Shown: piece after piece, positions 52,436-59,853 of the stretch
Layout of the letters: each line of letters begins with the position of its first letter
Position numbering within the stretch: position 1 is the first letter of the stretch
Source of the DNA: Sphingomonas pseudosanguinis
Lineage (GTDB): Bacteria > Pseudomonadota > Alphaproteobacteria > Sphingomonadales > Sphingomonadaceae
NCBI RefSeq assembly: GCF_014196255.1
Contig: NZ_JACIDH010000013.1
Span: 1 to 64,000 of the forward strand
Direction of reading: 5' to 3'
DNA: 64,000 nucleotides
Made by a program: the position numbers and the translations under genes
Notes under the pieces: model-generated
Told to the model about the DNA's origin: nothing
The model's input: the letters and a program-made list of their open reading frames with translations, nothing else
Database searches by the model: none

Positions 52436-52503
52436 GCGAGACTCCTGTCGATTGTGCTGCGGTGATGAAATCGGCGGCGGTGGGAATGCCGCTGGTCGCG
52501 CGC

Positions 52504-53049
52504 TCACCGCGTCGGCGCGCGCCATTCGAAGCGGCCGTTGCCTTCCTCGTCGGTCCACAGCGGGGCCGCGCGGCCGATGATCTGCTTGGTGGAGGTCAGG
52601 CCGAAGTAGCGACCATCGAGGCTGTCGGGGACCTGCCAGTTCATGAGGAAGACTTCGCCGGTCGGAATGCGGCGGCAGCCCTGCCAGACGGGCAGGTCGC
52701 GGCCCGCGCGATCACGTTCCCGCGCTTCACCCATCTCGGCGCCATCGACGGTGATGGTGAGGTTCGCGCGGCAAACCGTCTGCCCGGCGGTGCCGAGGAT
52801 GTGCTTCAATAGCGGTACGCCTTTGGGCAGATAGCCGCGTTCGGCGAGGAAGGCGGCGAGCGGCTCGGGCGCATCGACGGCGACGAGGTCGGTGACTTCG
52901 AATGGGCCGTCGGAGTCGATTATGTAGAGCCCGACCGGCGCGCTGGCCGATGCGTTCCATAGGAGCTTGATCGGTATCGGCGTGAGCGCCGGATACGCAA
53001 CGCCCATCGTGGCGAGCGCCATCGTGAGGATGAGGCCGGGCCGCGTCAC
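52504..53049 (-). CDS. traF: TraF, S26-family conjugal signal peptidase
   Basis: 181 aa from a GTG start whose GTGA overlaps the DUF2840 stop. An N-terminal membrane segment (LILTMALATMGVAYPAL) is followed by WNASASAPVGLYII, with the catalytic Ser in the S-A-P-V-G-L-Y box, and KGVPLLKHILGTAGQTVC with the catalytic Lys. In RP4, TraF matures the TrbC pilin, which is encoded at 45388. The C-terminal LDGRYFGLTSTKQIIGRA block is conserved in TraF. Confidence 0.92.
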   Translation of the reverse strand: MTRPGLILTMALATMGVAYPALTPIPIKLLWNASASAPVGLYIIDSDGPFEVTDLVAVDAPEPLAAFLAERGYLPKGVPLLKHILGTAGQTVCRANLTITVDGAEMGEARERDRAGRDLPVWQGCRRIPTGEVFLMNWQVPDSLDGRYFGLTSTKQIIGRAAPLWTDEEGNGRFEWRAPTR

Positions 53050-53567
53050 AGCATGACCCTGGTGCGCAGCAGGAAGGCGCGATGCTGCGCGGGCGTGTAG
53101 GTCTGAGGTTGATGACCTGCCGCCAGGCGGTTGTGGACATGACGCCAGTGATCCGGCGCAGCCGTGTCCGCGTCGATGCCGATCGCCTCGATGCCATCGA
53201 TATGCCGGAGGACGCTTTCGACCTTCGGCCAGCCGTCGATTTTCAGCAGGATTTCGCCGCCTGGGCGCACGAAAGGTAGCGTTTGGTGCGGTTCGCCCGG
53301 CTCGATCGCGCGCACGATGTCGATGCGAGAACTGACCGTGCCGAAGTCGTTGGCCGTCCATCGGACGAAGGCGAATATTGTATTGGGCCGGAACGAGACG
53401 ACACGCCGCCGGCGGTCGATGATCTGTTCGCGCGCTTCACGGCCGAACCTGATCCAGTATTCGATCTTTTGCTCGACCCATGTCAGCTCGACATGGGTCA
53501 GGTCGTCGCGAGGACGTGCTGACGGCATCGCGCCGCCGCTCGCGTGGGGAGCCGCGATGCCGGTCAT
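53046..53567 (-). CDS. DUF2840 protein
   Basis: 173 aa. LTHVELTWVEQKIEYWIRFG then RRVVSFRPNTIFAFVRW and FVRPGGEILLKIDGW match DUF2840, found between parA and traF in Tn4371-like elements. AAGGAGATCCCTC lies right before the ATG. It overlaps the RHH gene and traF by 4 bases each. Function is unknown. Confidence 0.85.
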   Translation of the reverse strand: MTGIAAPHASGGAMPSARPRDDLTHVELTWVEQKIEYWIRFGREAREQIIDRRRRVVSFRPNTIFAFVRWTANDFGTVSSRIDIVRAIEPGEPHQTLPFVRPGGEILLKIDGWPKVESVLRHIDGIEAIGIDADTAAPDHWRHVHNRLAAGHQPQTYTPAQHRAFLLRTRVML

Positions 53568-53815
53568 GAGGGATCTCCTTCGGTTGGCGGGAACTCGCGC
53601 GCGAGCAACGCGCGCAGCATGTCGGCGACGGTGACGCCGCGACCGAAGGCGGCGATCTTGATCCTGCCGCGCAATTCGGGTGTCACGTCGATGGTTAGCC
53701 GGGCGGTGAACGCGCTTGCATCGATCGTGCGCGGAGCAGTGTCGGCGCCCCTGATCCATCGATCGGGATCGGCAGGGCGCGCTGCGAAGCCGCGACGGGT
53801 GGATCGCTCGGTCAT
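53564..53815 (-). CDS. Small ribbon-helix-helix protein paired with ParA
   Basis: 83 aa. The C-terminal part (SAFTARLTIDVTPELRGRIK then GVTVADMLRALLAREF) has the beta-strand plus two-helix pattern of ParG/CopG-like RHH proteins; the N-terminus is basic and probably flexible. It overlaps parA by 4 bp, so it is the likely centromere-binding partner of ParA. The centromere site was not found. Confidence 0.75.
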   Translation of the reverse strand: MTERSTRRGFAARPADPDRWIRGADTAPRTIDASAFTARLTIDVTPELRGRIKIAAFGRGVTVADMLRALLAREFPPTEGDPS

Positions 53816-54465
53816 GGAGCGCTCCTGCCGATGGGAAGACGCAGCAGTTCGTCGGCGAGCGCCGCGATTTCGCGCGCGGCCAATGTCGCATCGTCGCGTT
53901 CGGCGACCAGACGGCCCGTCTGCGCCGCGGCGGCAAAGGCGACACGCTGGCCGATGGTGGCGGCGAGGAGCGCCGGGTCGTGCTCCGCCAGCACCTCGGC
54001 CGTCTCGCGGGCAAGGATGGTGCGCGCGTCGCAGCGGTTCAGCACGAAGCGGGCGACAAGCTCGGGGCGGTAGATGCGCGCCTCGCCCAGAAGCACCAGC
54101 ATCTCCGCCGACGCCCAGCCATCGAGCGGTGACGGCTGCACGGGGATCAGCACGAGGTCGGCGGCGAGGAGCGCCGAGCGCATCAGGCCCGCGACGCGCG
54201 GCGGGCCGTCGATGATGATGTGATCGACGCACTTCGCCAGTTCCGGCGCTTCGCGGTGGAGCGTGTCACGGGCCAGGCCGACGACGCCGAAGCGGCGCGG
54301 CAGGCCGCTACGGCTGCGCTGCTCGGACCAGTCGAGCGCCGAGCCTTGCGGGTCCGCATCGATCAGGGTGACTCGCTTGCCGCGTCCGGCGAGTTCGCCG
54401 GCGAGGTTGAGCGCCAGCGTCGTCTTGCCGACACCGCCTTTCTGATTGAGCAGCGCGACGATCAT
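53812..54465 (-). CDS. parA: ParA-family partition ATPase
   Basis: 217 aa, the short ParA type. Deviant Walker A LLNQKGGVGKTTLALNLA (residues 5-22), motif LIDADPQGSALDW, and IIDGPPRV. It segregates or stabilises the element together with the RHH protein encoded next. It overlaps repA by 4 bp and the RHH gene by 4 bp. Confidence 0.93.
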   Translation of the reverse strand: MIVALLNQKGGVGKTTLALNLAGELAGRGKRVTLIDADPQGSALDWSEQRSRSGLPRRFGVVGLARDTLHREAPELAKCVDHIIIDGPPRVAGLMRSALLAADLVLIPVQPSPLDGWASAEMLVLLGEARIYRPELVARFVLNRCDARTILARETAEVLAEHDPALLAATIGQRVAFAAAAQTGRLVAERDDATLAAREIAALADELLRLPIGRSAP

Positions 54466-55619
54466 CGAGCACCTCCGGGCGGGTTCCCGAACGGACGCGG
54501 ATCGGTAGCAAGCGGTTCGCCTTCCTGCCGGCCTGGCTGGTTGGCGGAGGTGTCGCGAGCTGGTGTTTTGCCGTTGGCGCGGAGGTTGTTCGCGGCGGTG
54601 CGGATGATGTTTCCCACATCGCGCGCGCGTTCTTCAAAGTTAGATTCTGGGTTAGACTCTAAGTTAAGGGTGCGATTCCACCCGTGTTTTCCATAGCTTA
54701 TGGCTGACTTGGGTTCCTGATGGCACGAGCCTCGGGTTCCTGATGGCACGATAGTCCGGGTTCCCGATAGCACGAGGCCGTCCACAGCTTTTCCACAGGC
54801 CGCGAGCGGCTCGAAGGCGAGCAGCGTGCGCCCACCAATCTCCACCTCGAGAGAGAGGCGGTAGCCGGGCAGCGGCTGGCGCCGCACGATGTCGCGTAGC
54901 TCGAAGGCGAAGCGCTTGAACGGCGACAGGCTGCCGGATTTGAGATGGAGATGGCGCAGGTCGAAACGCCAGCCAGCGCGCTGACGGCCGCCATGTTTGC
55001 GCACGAGGCGGTAGAGCCAGCGATCGAGGCCGCCGGTGAGATCAAAATAGGCCGGGTCGATGGTCAGGATGAGAGCGTCGTCGAGAACGGCTTTGTAGAA
55101 CCAGTCAGGGACGATCAGCTCGATGCCATCGGGCCGCCCCTGACGATTGGTGCGCTCCTGCCACTCGTTGATCCAGGAGAAGCGATGGCGGCGGCCCTCG
55201 ACCGGTTGCCGGATGGATGTCGACACGGTCGTGGATTGCAGGCGGTCCAGCGCCGCCTTGAGGCGTTGATAGTCGCGCAAGGACGTACCGCGACCAACGT
55301 AGTTGAGGATCTCATAGGGTGTCGCTGCCATCAGGCGCGAGGTGCGAAGACCGGCATCGCGCGCTTCGACGACCTGACTGGCCGCCCAGATCAGGATGTC
55401 CGCGTCCCAGATCGTGGCCATGCCGTGATCGGGCACGGCTTCGACCCGGATCGTGACGTTGCCGGCGGCAAAATCGATCGGGGCGATGCGACGGGATTTG
55501 GAGAGGGAGAAAAAGGGATAGGCCATCAGATCCTGCGCGTCTCGTGGCGCGAAGTCGCCAGGGAGCGCACGAAACAGATCGAGCTGCCCGCGCTCCGAAA
55601 GGTCACGACGCGCCGCCAT
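54462..55619 (-). CDS. repA: RepA-like replication initiator protein
   Basis: 385 aa. The sequence AQDLMAYPFFSLSKSRRIAPIDF followed by WDADILIWAASQV, TPYEILNYVGRGTS and RLYR-type WLYRLVRKHGGRQ (in parts) fits the plasmid replication initiator family found in Tn4371-like ICEs. The C-terminal ~100 residues beyond LLAFEPLA look unstructured and are coded by DNA with direct repeats (iteron-like 54711-54776; 12-bp repeats 54639-54662) and a DnaA-box-like TTTTCCACA. Replication activity may help the excised element persist. It overlaps parA by 4 bp. Confidence 0.88.
   Translation of the reverse strand: MAARRDLSERGQLDLFRALPGDFAPRDAQDLMAYPFFSLSKSRRIAPIDFAAGNVTIRVEAVPDHGMATIWDADILIWAASQVVEARDAGLRTSRLMAATPYEILNYVGRGTSLRDYQRLKAALDRLQSTTVSTSIRQPVEGRRHRFSWINEWQERTNRQGRPDGIELIVPDWFYKAVLDDALILTIDPAYFDLTGGLDRWLYRLVRKHGGRQRAGWRFDLRHLHLKSGSLSPFKRFAFELRDIVRRQPLPGYRLSLEVEIGGRTLLAFEPLAACGKAVDGLVLSGTRTIVPSGTRGSCHQEPKSAISYGKHGWNRTLNLESNPESNFEERARDVGNIIRTAANNLRANGKTPARDTSANQPGRQEGEPLATDPRPFGNPPGGAR
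54639..54670. repeat. Tandem 12-bp repeats inside repA
   Basis: GTTAGATTCTGG (54639-54650), GTTAGACTCTAA (54651-54662), and a partial GTTAAGGG (54663). They encode a repeated Asn-x-Glu-Ser pattern in RepA and are AT-richer than the surroundings, as an origin unwinding element might be. Confidence 0.5.
54711..54776. repeat. Three iteron-like direct repeats inside repA
   Basis: Copies at 54711-54729, 54734-54751 and 54758-54776 share GGGTTCCTGATGGCACGA, the third with two changes. The period is 23-24 bp, about two helical turns. A DnaA-box-like TTTTCCACA follows at about 54789-54797. This layout is that of an iteron-controlled replication origin, here embedded in the initiator's own coding sequence. 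Confidence 0.55.
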
Positions 55620-55636
55620 GGAGGGGACCGGCGCAA

Positions 55637-55918
55637 TCAGCGTGCGTAGCGGCCGGCGATCTGGCCGATCGGCAGCGCGTGGCGTTTGGCGGGAAGGACC
55701 GATCCGCGCGGATCGGAAGTCGAGGTGACGGCGCCGCGCGCCGCCCAGGTTTCGAGGTCGTCGACGGAATAGACGACCCGCCCGCCGAGTTTGCGGTAGG
55801 CCGGGCCGGTGCCATAGGTGCGGTGCTTTTCGAGCGTGCGTGCCGAGAGGCTGAGAAACTCGGCGGCTTCCTTGGTCCGCAGGTAGCGTGGCGGGAGCGC
55901 GGCGGTATCGGGTCGCAT
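55637..55918 (-). CDS. Excisionase-like helix-turn-helix protein
   Basis: 93 aa. PPRYLRTKEAAEFLSLSART then YGTGPAYRKLGGRVVYSVDD is the MerR-like HTH_17 fold seen in AlpA/excisionase and plasmid regulators. It ends 17 bp before the repA start, so it probably controls replication or excision genes. The ATG at 55918 fits the family start. Confidence 0.85.
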   Translation of the reverse strand: MRPDTAALPPRYLRTKEAAEFLSLSARTLEKHRTYGTGPAYRKLGGRVVYSVDDLETWAARGAVTSTSDPRGSVLPAKRHALPIGQIAGRYAR

Positions 55919-56015
55919 GAGCGGGCCTCCGTGGGGTTGCTGGGGGCCGCTGGCGATCAGCGGCTGACAGCGACCACGGTGGCGGAGGACCATCGGCGGG
56001 TGGGATGGGAAAGTT

Positions 56016-56038
56016 GGGGTGGCTGAATTTCCCACCCC
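56016..56038 (-). terminator. Stem-loop after the DUF2285 gene
   Basis: GGGGTGG (56016-56022) pairs with CCACCCC (56032-56038), 9-base loop. On the minus strand it lies 14 bases after the DUF2285 stop and is followed by AACTTT. It separates the DUF2285 region from the HTH-repA unit. Confidence 0.45.
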
Positions 56039-56052
56039 AGTCATCGACCCGG

Positions 56053-56815
56053 CTAAGCGCGGCGGCGGTGCCGGAGCAGTTTCAGATAGCCGCCGCCGAT
56101 GAGCGCCATGCCTGCCTCGACGAACCCGATCACCGCGTCGCGCAGCGGTGATGTCTTCCAGGGGTCGGTTTCGACGCGCGCCGCGCCGTAAATTGCGATG
56201 GCGATCTCGCGATAGGTGGCGCCGTTCATGCGCCCATCGGCTGCGCGGAGCCTTAAGCGAAAACGGCGGCGCTGGTCGACGGTCAGGCGTGTGTCGCGCA
56301 GGGGCGGGCGTTCGAGCCAGGCTCGCGACAACCGGGTAAGCGCATCGATGCGGTCGAGGATGTCGTCATCGATTGGTATGACTGCCGCGAGTTGATCAGT
56401 GGGCGATACGCCGGGACGAAAAAGGATCTGGAGGTCATGCTCGCGGAGAACGGAGTACGCCCCTTCTGGGCCGTCACGCTCCGCAATGAAGCGATCGGCG
56501 AGACTATTGTCGGCCTGGGGCAGGAAGTCTGGCCGCTGCGTCAGCATGATGAGGGCCGGATTGCTCGATGGCGACCACACCACTTGCTGCTGCATCGCTG
56601 AAAGACTGGGTCTTGCGGCGAAATCGCAACCCCCAGCGCTGCTGCGCTTCGTGAGGCAGCGGCAAGGTTTCGGTGCTGGCGGAGGCCAGACGTGCGTAAT
56701 GGTCCTGATACAGGCGGGATCTGCGAAGGCATTCCCATGCGAGTCCTTCGATCGCAAGAGTGTCGAGGAAGTCGTAGCCCCCCTCATTCCGCCAGTCCGA
56801 TGTATCAGGCTTCAT
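56053..56815 (-). pseudogene. DUF6499-DUF2285 regulator split by a +1 frameshift
   Basis: The 5' part, from the ATG at 56815, encodes DTSDWRNEGGYDFLDTLAIEG and HEAQQRWGLRF, a DUF6499-type N-domain. The 3' part in a different frame continues AARPSLSAMQQQVVW and ends in the DUF2285 C-domain (NGATYREIAIAIYG, GGGYLKLLRHRRRA). Joining the frames needs one base to be skipped in TTTCGCC at about 56620, which restores the expected single polypeptide of about 253 aa. Both halves are otherwise intact. It could be a recent mutation, a sequencing error, or a +1 slip at TTT-C. In relatives this protein is a regulator of the element. Confidence 0.75.
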
Positions 56816-56901
56816 TGCATCAACTCCCCGCGTGGTGCGCGTAAGTCGAATGCCCATTGTTCGTGGCATGGGGTGAATGCCGGAACCCTGAAGCGGGGCA
56901 T

Positions 56902-56928
56902 CGCGTGATGTTGAAAGGGCATCACGCG
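56902..56928. terminator. Perfect 9-bp stem-loop between DUF2285 genes
   Basis: CGCGTGATG (56902-56910), loop TTGAAAGGG, CATCACGCG (56920-56928). On the minus strand it lies 13 bases after the stop of the gene at 56942. It has no T tract; it may be a terminator or an operator. Confidence 0.4.
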
Positions 56929-56941
56929 GGCTGCAAGCATG

Positions 56942-57202
56942 TCAGCTGTGGGCCTGCCGGAGGAGATGCTGATAACCCGTGTGCGTCATCCAGCGGGCGC
57001 GGGCGAGATGGCTATCATGGATGCGCTGGCAGCGCTCTGGTTCGCTGGCGGGGTCGAGGCCGAACAGGACCTGGACGGCTTCCTCCCAATGCGCACCGTC
57101 AGCGGCCGCATCCAACAAGCGCATGTAGAGTTTGACATGCGACCTGTCGTACTCGGTGAGTTCCTGCCCGGACGGCGCGATATCGTCGAATGCTTTGGTC
57201 AT
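56942..57202 (-). CDS. DUF2285-type small DNA-binding protein
   Basis: About 86 aa. TEYDRSHVKLYMRLLDAAAD followed by ARARWMTHTGYQHLLRQ matches the small DUF2285 (RovC-like DNA-binding) proteins that accompany the larger DUF6499-DUF2285 regulator. The start at 57202 (MTKAFDD) is the family-like start; a longer frame to 57244 is possible and neither has a strong ribosome site. Probably a regulator of transfer. Confidence 0.72.
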   Translation of the reverse strand: MTKAFDDIAPSGQELTEYDRSHVKLYMRLLDAAADGAHWEEAVQVLFGLDPASEPERCQRIHDSHLARARWMTHTGYQHLLRQAHS

Positions 57203-57294
57203 GGTACAGACGCGATTGGTAAACGAAGCCTGCCCGTTAACCAAGTTCGATCGAGCCCATCGGCAGCGTATGCAATGGGCGATTACGCGGAAGG

Positions 57295-57561
57295 TCAGTG
57301 CGCGACGGTGGATCGGTTCGGCTTGTTTCCGCGATCGTCGACCAGCAGCACTCCTTGCCCACGGTCGGTCGACAGGAAAACGATGCCGGCGGCTTCCAGG
57401 GCCCTGCGTGCCTGATCGCGTGTCGTCTCGTACACCTCGAGCCCGCTTTCGGATTCAAGGCGTTTGAGTGCTGTCAGCGATATGCGAGCCTTGTCAGCGA
57501 GCGTCTCCTGCGTCCAACCCAGCAACGCGCGTGCGGCCCGGGATTGTCGGGCGGTGATCAT
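57295..57561 (-). CDS. Xre-family HTH regulator
   Basis: 88 aa. ITARQSRAARALLGWTQETLADKARISLTALKRLE (in part) is a clear Xre HTH at residues 2-38, followed by a short C-domain with ARRALEAAGIVFL. GGGAGGTGATC is a very strong ribosome site upstream. The start codon and this site lie inside a perfect 20-bp palindrome, and a second palindrome lies at 57605-57621, so autoregulation is likely. Confidence 0.88.
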   Translation of the reverse strand: MITARQSRAARALLGWTQETLADKARISLTALKRLESESGLEVYETTRDQARRALEAAGIVFLSTDRGQGVLLVDDRGNKPNRSTVAH

Positions 57562-57572
57562 GCATGATCACC
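57553..57572. promoter_or_regulatory. Perfect 20-bp palindrome over the Xre start codon
   Basis: GGTGATCATGCATGATCACC reads the same on both strands. It includes the ATG of the Xre gene and the GGTGAT of its ribosome site. Protein binding would repress the gene, and in mRNA the hairpin could hide the ribosome site. Confidence 0.6.
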
Positions 57573-57604
57573 TCCCATCGCAACCCACGCGCGCTCCAGA
57601 ACTA

Positions 57605-57621
57605 CGACTATTTTAGTCGTC
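57605..57621. promoter_or_regulatory. Palindromic operator upstream of the Xre gene
   Basis: ACGACTA-TTT-TAGTCGT, perfect 7-bp arms, 44 bp upstream of the Xre start codon. Read on the minus strand, its centre contains TAAAAT, a possible -10 element, so binding would block transcription. Confidence 0.5.
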
Positions 57622-57843
57622 CTCGCCCCTTCCGGCTAGCTTATAGACCCGAGTCGGGGACCGGCATCGCGATGATCTTGACCGGTCGATTCGCCTATTT
57701 GTCTTGATGTTATTGGTGAGGCCGAGGGTTCTTCTGCCCGGTTTTTCGGTTTCGCCAGTAAGGCCGAACCGTTCGCATTCGGTTGCGGCGCATCTATCCG
57801 CGGACCGCACCAGTGGCAGCCGATCCGCTTTGAATCGGAAGGC

Positions 57844-57867
57844 GGCCCCGGCCTTGCGGCCGGGGCC
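57844..57867 (-). terminator. Strong GC stem-loop after the DUF736 gene
   Basis: GGCCCCGGCC (57844-57853), loop TTGC, GGCCGGGGCC (57858-57867): perfect 10-bp stem located 14 bp past the DUF736 stop on the minus strand. The tract after it (GCCTTCC) has few T, so it is not a perfect intrinsic terminator. Confidence 0.6.
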
Positions 57868-57881
57868 TTGCTGTGTCCGCC

Positions 57882-58208
57882 TCAGTCGCTGCGGCGACCG
57901 TTGGGGCGGGACCAGATGAGGGAGAAGCCTTCGCCATCCTCGTCGTCGAAGAGGTTGGCGTAGATCGGAGCGTTGAAGCTCGGATCGTCGAGCTTGAGGC
58001 CCAGATAGTCGCGCCCCTCGTTGGAGCGCTTGGACCAGGCGGCGCCAATCTCGGCGCGGCCGACCAGGACCCGGTGGCTGGGGGCGTTCTCGCCGTTGGC
58101 GCGCAGGTCGGGAACGATGCGCACGCCCTTGGCCTGGACGCTGAGGGTGACGATTTCGCCGGTGAATTCGTTCGAGCCGGTCTTCTTGAAGGTGCCGATG
58201 GTCGCCAT
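57882..58208 (-). CDS. DUF736 protein (copy in stability region)
   Basis: 108 aa. ATIGTFKKTGSNEFTGEIVT, EIGAAWSKRSNEGRDYLGLK and DDPSFNAPIYANLF match DUF736. CGGAGACTTACA precedes the ATG. It stands alone, with its own terminator and a long leader (58209-58370) that resembles the leader of the DUF2493 gene at 61144. Paralogue of the gene at 52100. Function unknown; conserved on plasmids and ICEs. Confidence 0.9.
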   Translation of the reverse strand: MATIGTFKKTGSNEFTGEIVTLSVQAKGVRIVPDLRANGENAPSHRVLVGRAEIGAAWSKRSNEGRDYLGLKLDDPSFNAPIYANLFDDEDGEGFSLIWSRPNGRRSD

Positions 58209-58370
58209 TGTAAGTCTCCGTTTTCCGTTTCGAGCCCGCACCACTGCGGCCTCGATGGCGATCGACCGGCCGGAGGCGAGCGCCGACACATCGCTTGCGA
58301 CCGCAGCGAGAGCGGAGGATGGCGCAGGCGCGACTTTGTTGTTTCGCGAGGAATGACGGCGCAGCCGGCA
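58209..58370 (-). promoter_or_regulatory. Leader of DUF736 gene sharing blocks with leader of DUF2493 gene
   Basis: This noncoding leader shares ordered blocks with 61144-61310: CCAyyGCGGCC then GGCGA close to the gene, GCAGCGA further away, then GCGGAGGATGGCG and TTTGTTTCGCGA (the last with small indels). Both blocks lie upstream of unrelated genes on the same strand, so a shared cis-regulatory element or structured leader is likely. Confidence 0.45.
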
Positions 58371-58401
58371 GGGGAAGAAAGTCGGGACCAGCCGTTGTGG
58401 C

Positions 58402-58539
58402 TTAGGCGCTCGAGGCGAAGCTGACCTTCGGCCAGATCAGGCCATTGAAGAGGCCGTTTTGGAGCGGGTGCTGGACGGGATCGTTGGCGGAGACGGTGGC
58501 GGCCCTCGCATTGGCCCCGGAGACCCGATCAATGATCAC
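58402..58539 (-). CDS. Possible 45-aa small protein or gene remnant
   Basis: A GTG-initiated frame of 45 residues with protein-like content (PVQHPLQNGLFNGLIWPKVS) ending in TAA at 58402-58404. No ribosome site is convincing and no family is recognised. It may be the tail of a decayed gene. The surrounding stretch (58371-58782) otherwise holds only a short inverted repeat TTCCGT/ACGGAA at 58584-58603. Confidence 0.3.
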   Translation of the reverse strand: MIIDRVSGANARAATVSANDPVQHPLQNGLFNGLIWPKVSFASSA

Positions 58540-58782
58540 AGGTGGAAACATCCCTTGAACAGGCCTGCGCTACGCATTTGCCATTCCGTTAGCCCTGACG
58601 GAACGCTTCGACACTGAGGTTCCTCCGGCCACGACGTCGCTGCCGCTTACGGCGCGCTCCACCGCTGCACGACAGGCGGGCACAGCCGATGTCCCGCAAT
58701 TCCGCTTCCTATCGGGCTAGCCTGATGGCGTGCGTGATAATGCCATGCGCCGCCTGATCCCGCTCCAAATGGGTGTCGGGGG

Positions 58783-59223
58783 TTAGGTGTGGGACACATG
58801 CCCCGCCACAGGGCTGGACGCCGCCATTCCGGTGATACGGGCGAAAGCGACGATGCCGACCGCGATGGCTCCGATGATCGAGAATGCGGTCTGCCATGTC
58901 TCCGACGGCATGGTGTGTTTCACGATACCATGGGTGGCATGGAAACCGGCGACCACAGCCGGGGCGACGAAGGCCGCGGCGATGAGCAGCCGCGCCCAGG
59001 TCGGACGGACGGTCGCGAGCAGCAATTGGCCGAGGCCGAAGGTAAGACCTGCGGCGACAAAACCGACAAGGATCGCGCCTAGCCATCCGGTGCCAGTGCC
59101 ATAGGCCCATGTGCCTGCGGTCACGCCCGCGAAGAACGGAAGTGCGAATACCGCAAGCGTGAACAGCAGCCAGCAAAGGAAGCCGATGGCGGCGATGCTG
59201 AGAAGAATGCCGATGAAGATCAT
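58783..59223 (-). CDS. Small polytopic membrane protein
   Basis: About 146 aa with four or five hydrophobic segments: IFIGILLSIAAIGFLCWLLF, ALPFFAGVTAGTWAYG, LGAILVGFVAAGLTFGLG, LLIAAAFVAPAVVAGFHA and FSIIGAIAVGIVAFA. The start at 59223 follows GGAGACACCACC. No family function is recognised; similar proteins occur among ICE and plasmid maintenance genes. It could be an exclusion or envelope protein, but nothing in the sequence shows it. Confidence 0.7.
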   Translation of the reverse strand: MIFIGILLSIAAIGFLCWLLFTLAVFALPFFAGVTAGTWAYGTGTGWLGAILVGFVAAGLTFGLGQLLLATVRPTWARLLIAAAFVAPAVVAGFHATHGIVKHTMPSETWQTAFSIIGAIAVGIVAFARITGMAASSPVAGHVSHT

Positions 59224-59355
59224 GGTGGTGTCTCCGCAAATGTCAGACGGATGCGCCTCCACCACCACCATGGCGCGACAGCGAGATTAGCAGAAATTCT
59301 GTCGCCGGGGGAGCGCAAGCGCGCCGCGTCCGCCGTTCGTGCGACCCCGTTCGCC

Positions 59356-59523
59356 TCATGAGGCGAAGGGGTCGATTTCACCGATGATGGCGTCGTCGTC
59401 GCCGTCATATTCGGTAGCCGGGGTGACGGAGAGCGTGCCGTCGCCGGCGCGGTAGATGACAATGGCGGCCATCAGGGTGGTGGCGAGGCTGAAGGCGAAG
59501 GCGTGAGCGGTTTGGAAGGACAT
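59356..59523 (-). CDS. 55-aa single-pass membrane protein
   Basis: MSFQTAHAFAFSLATTLMAA is a hydrophobic N-terminal anchor, followed by IVIYRAGDGTL and an acidic tail (EYDGDDDAIIGEIDPFAS). AGGAG lies upstream of the ATG at 59523 and the frame has good codon bias. Unrecognised; conserved-looking because of the clear anchor-plus-acidic-tail layout. Confidence 0.55.
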   Translation of the reverse strand: MSFQTAHAFAFSLATTLMAAIVIYRAGDGTLSVTPATEYDGDDDAIIGEIDPFAS

Positions 59524-59853
59524 CGACCTGGCTCCTGTTTGAGCGGAGGTCCATCCCCCGCTGACAGGCGCCCGAAGAGTTCGGCCGTTGGCCGCAATCA
59601 CCGCGCAAGGCGCAGCCGGAGCGGCGGCACGCGCATGCGTAGTCCGACCCTTTACGGGTTGATGGCGTCAGGCCATCGGCAGAACCAAAGGATCAGCGTC
59701 TTGAAGCGGGGTGGGCAGACGGCCAACGGGATGGGTGTATGCCTCTTCCGAACGGGAGCATCCTGCGGTGGGTTCTCCAGACTTGGAGTTGGTAGTATTC
59801 TCTGAGTGGTGCGTCACGTAGTTAGTACTCAATGTTCGAATTGGAGGAAAATT
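59524..59853. other. Intergenic stretch upstream of the lone plus-strand gene
   Basis: About 330 bp without a supported gene. GC-rich on the left; from about 59770 it becomes AT-richer (GTAGTATTCTC, GTTAGTACTC) and should hold the promoter of the gene at 59854. A short inverted repeat GATGGC/GCCATC lies at 59661-59677. Confidence 0.45.

Larger units (their letters stand above)
57562..57881. other. Intergenic stretch between Xre and DUF736 genes
   Basis: About 320 bp with no convincing gene. It holds the palindrome at 57605-57621, the terminator hairpin at 57844-57867, and a less GC-rich patch around 57690-57715. The Xre promoter on the minus strand should be here, but no clear -35/-10 pair was found. 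Confidence 0.5.
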
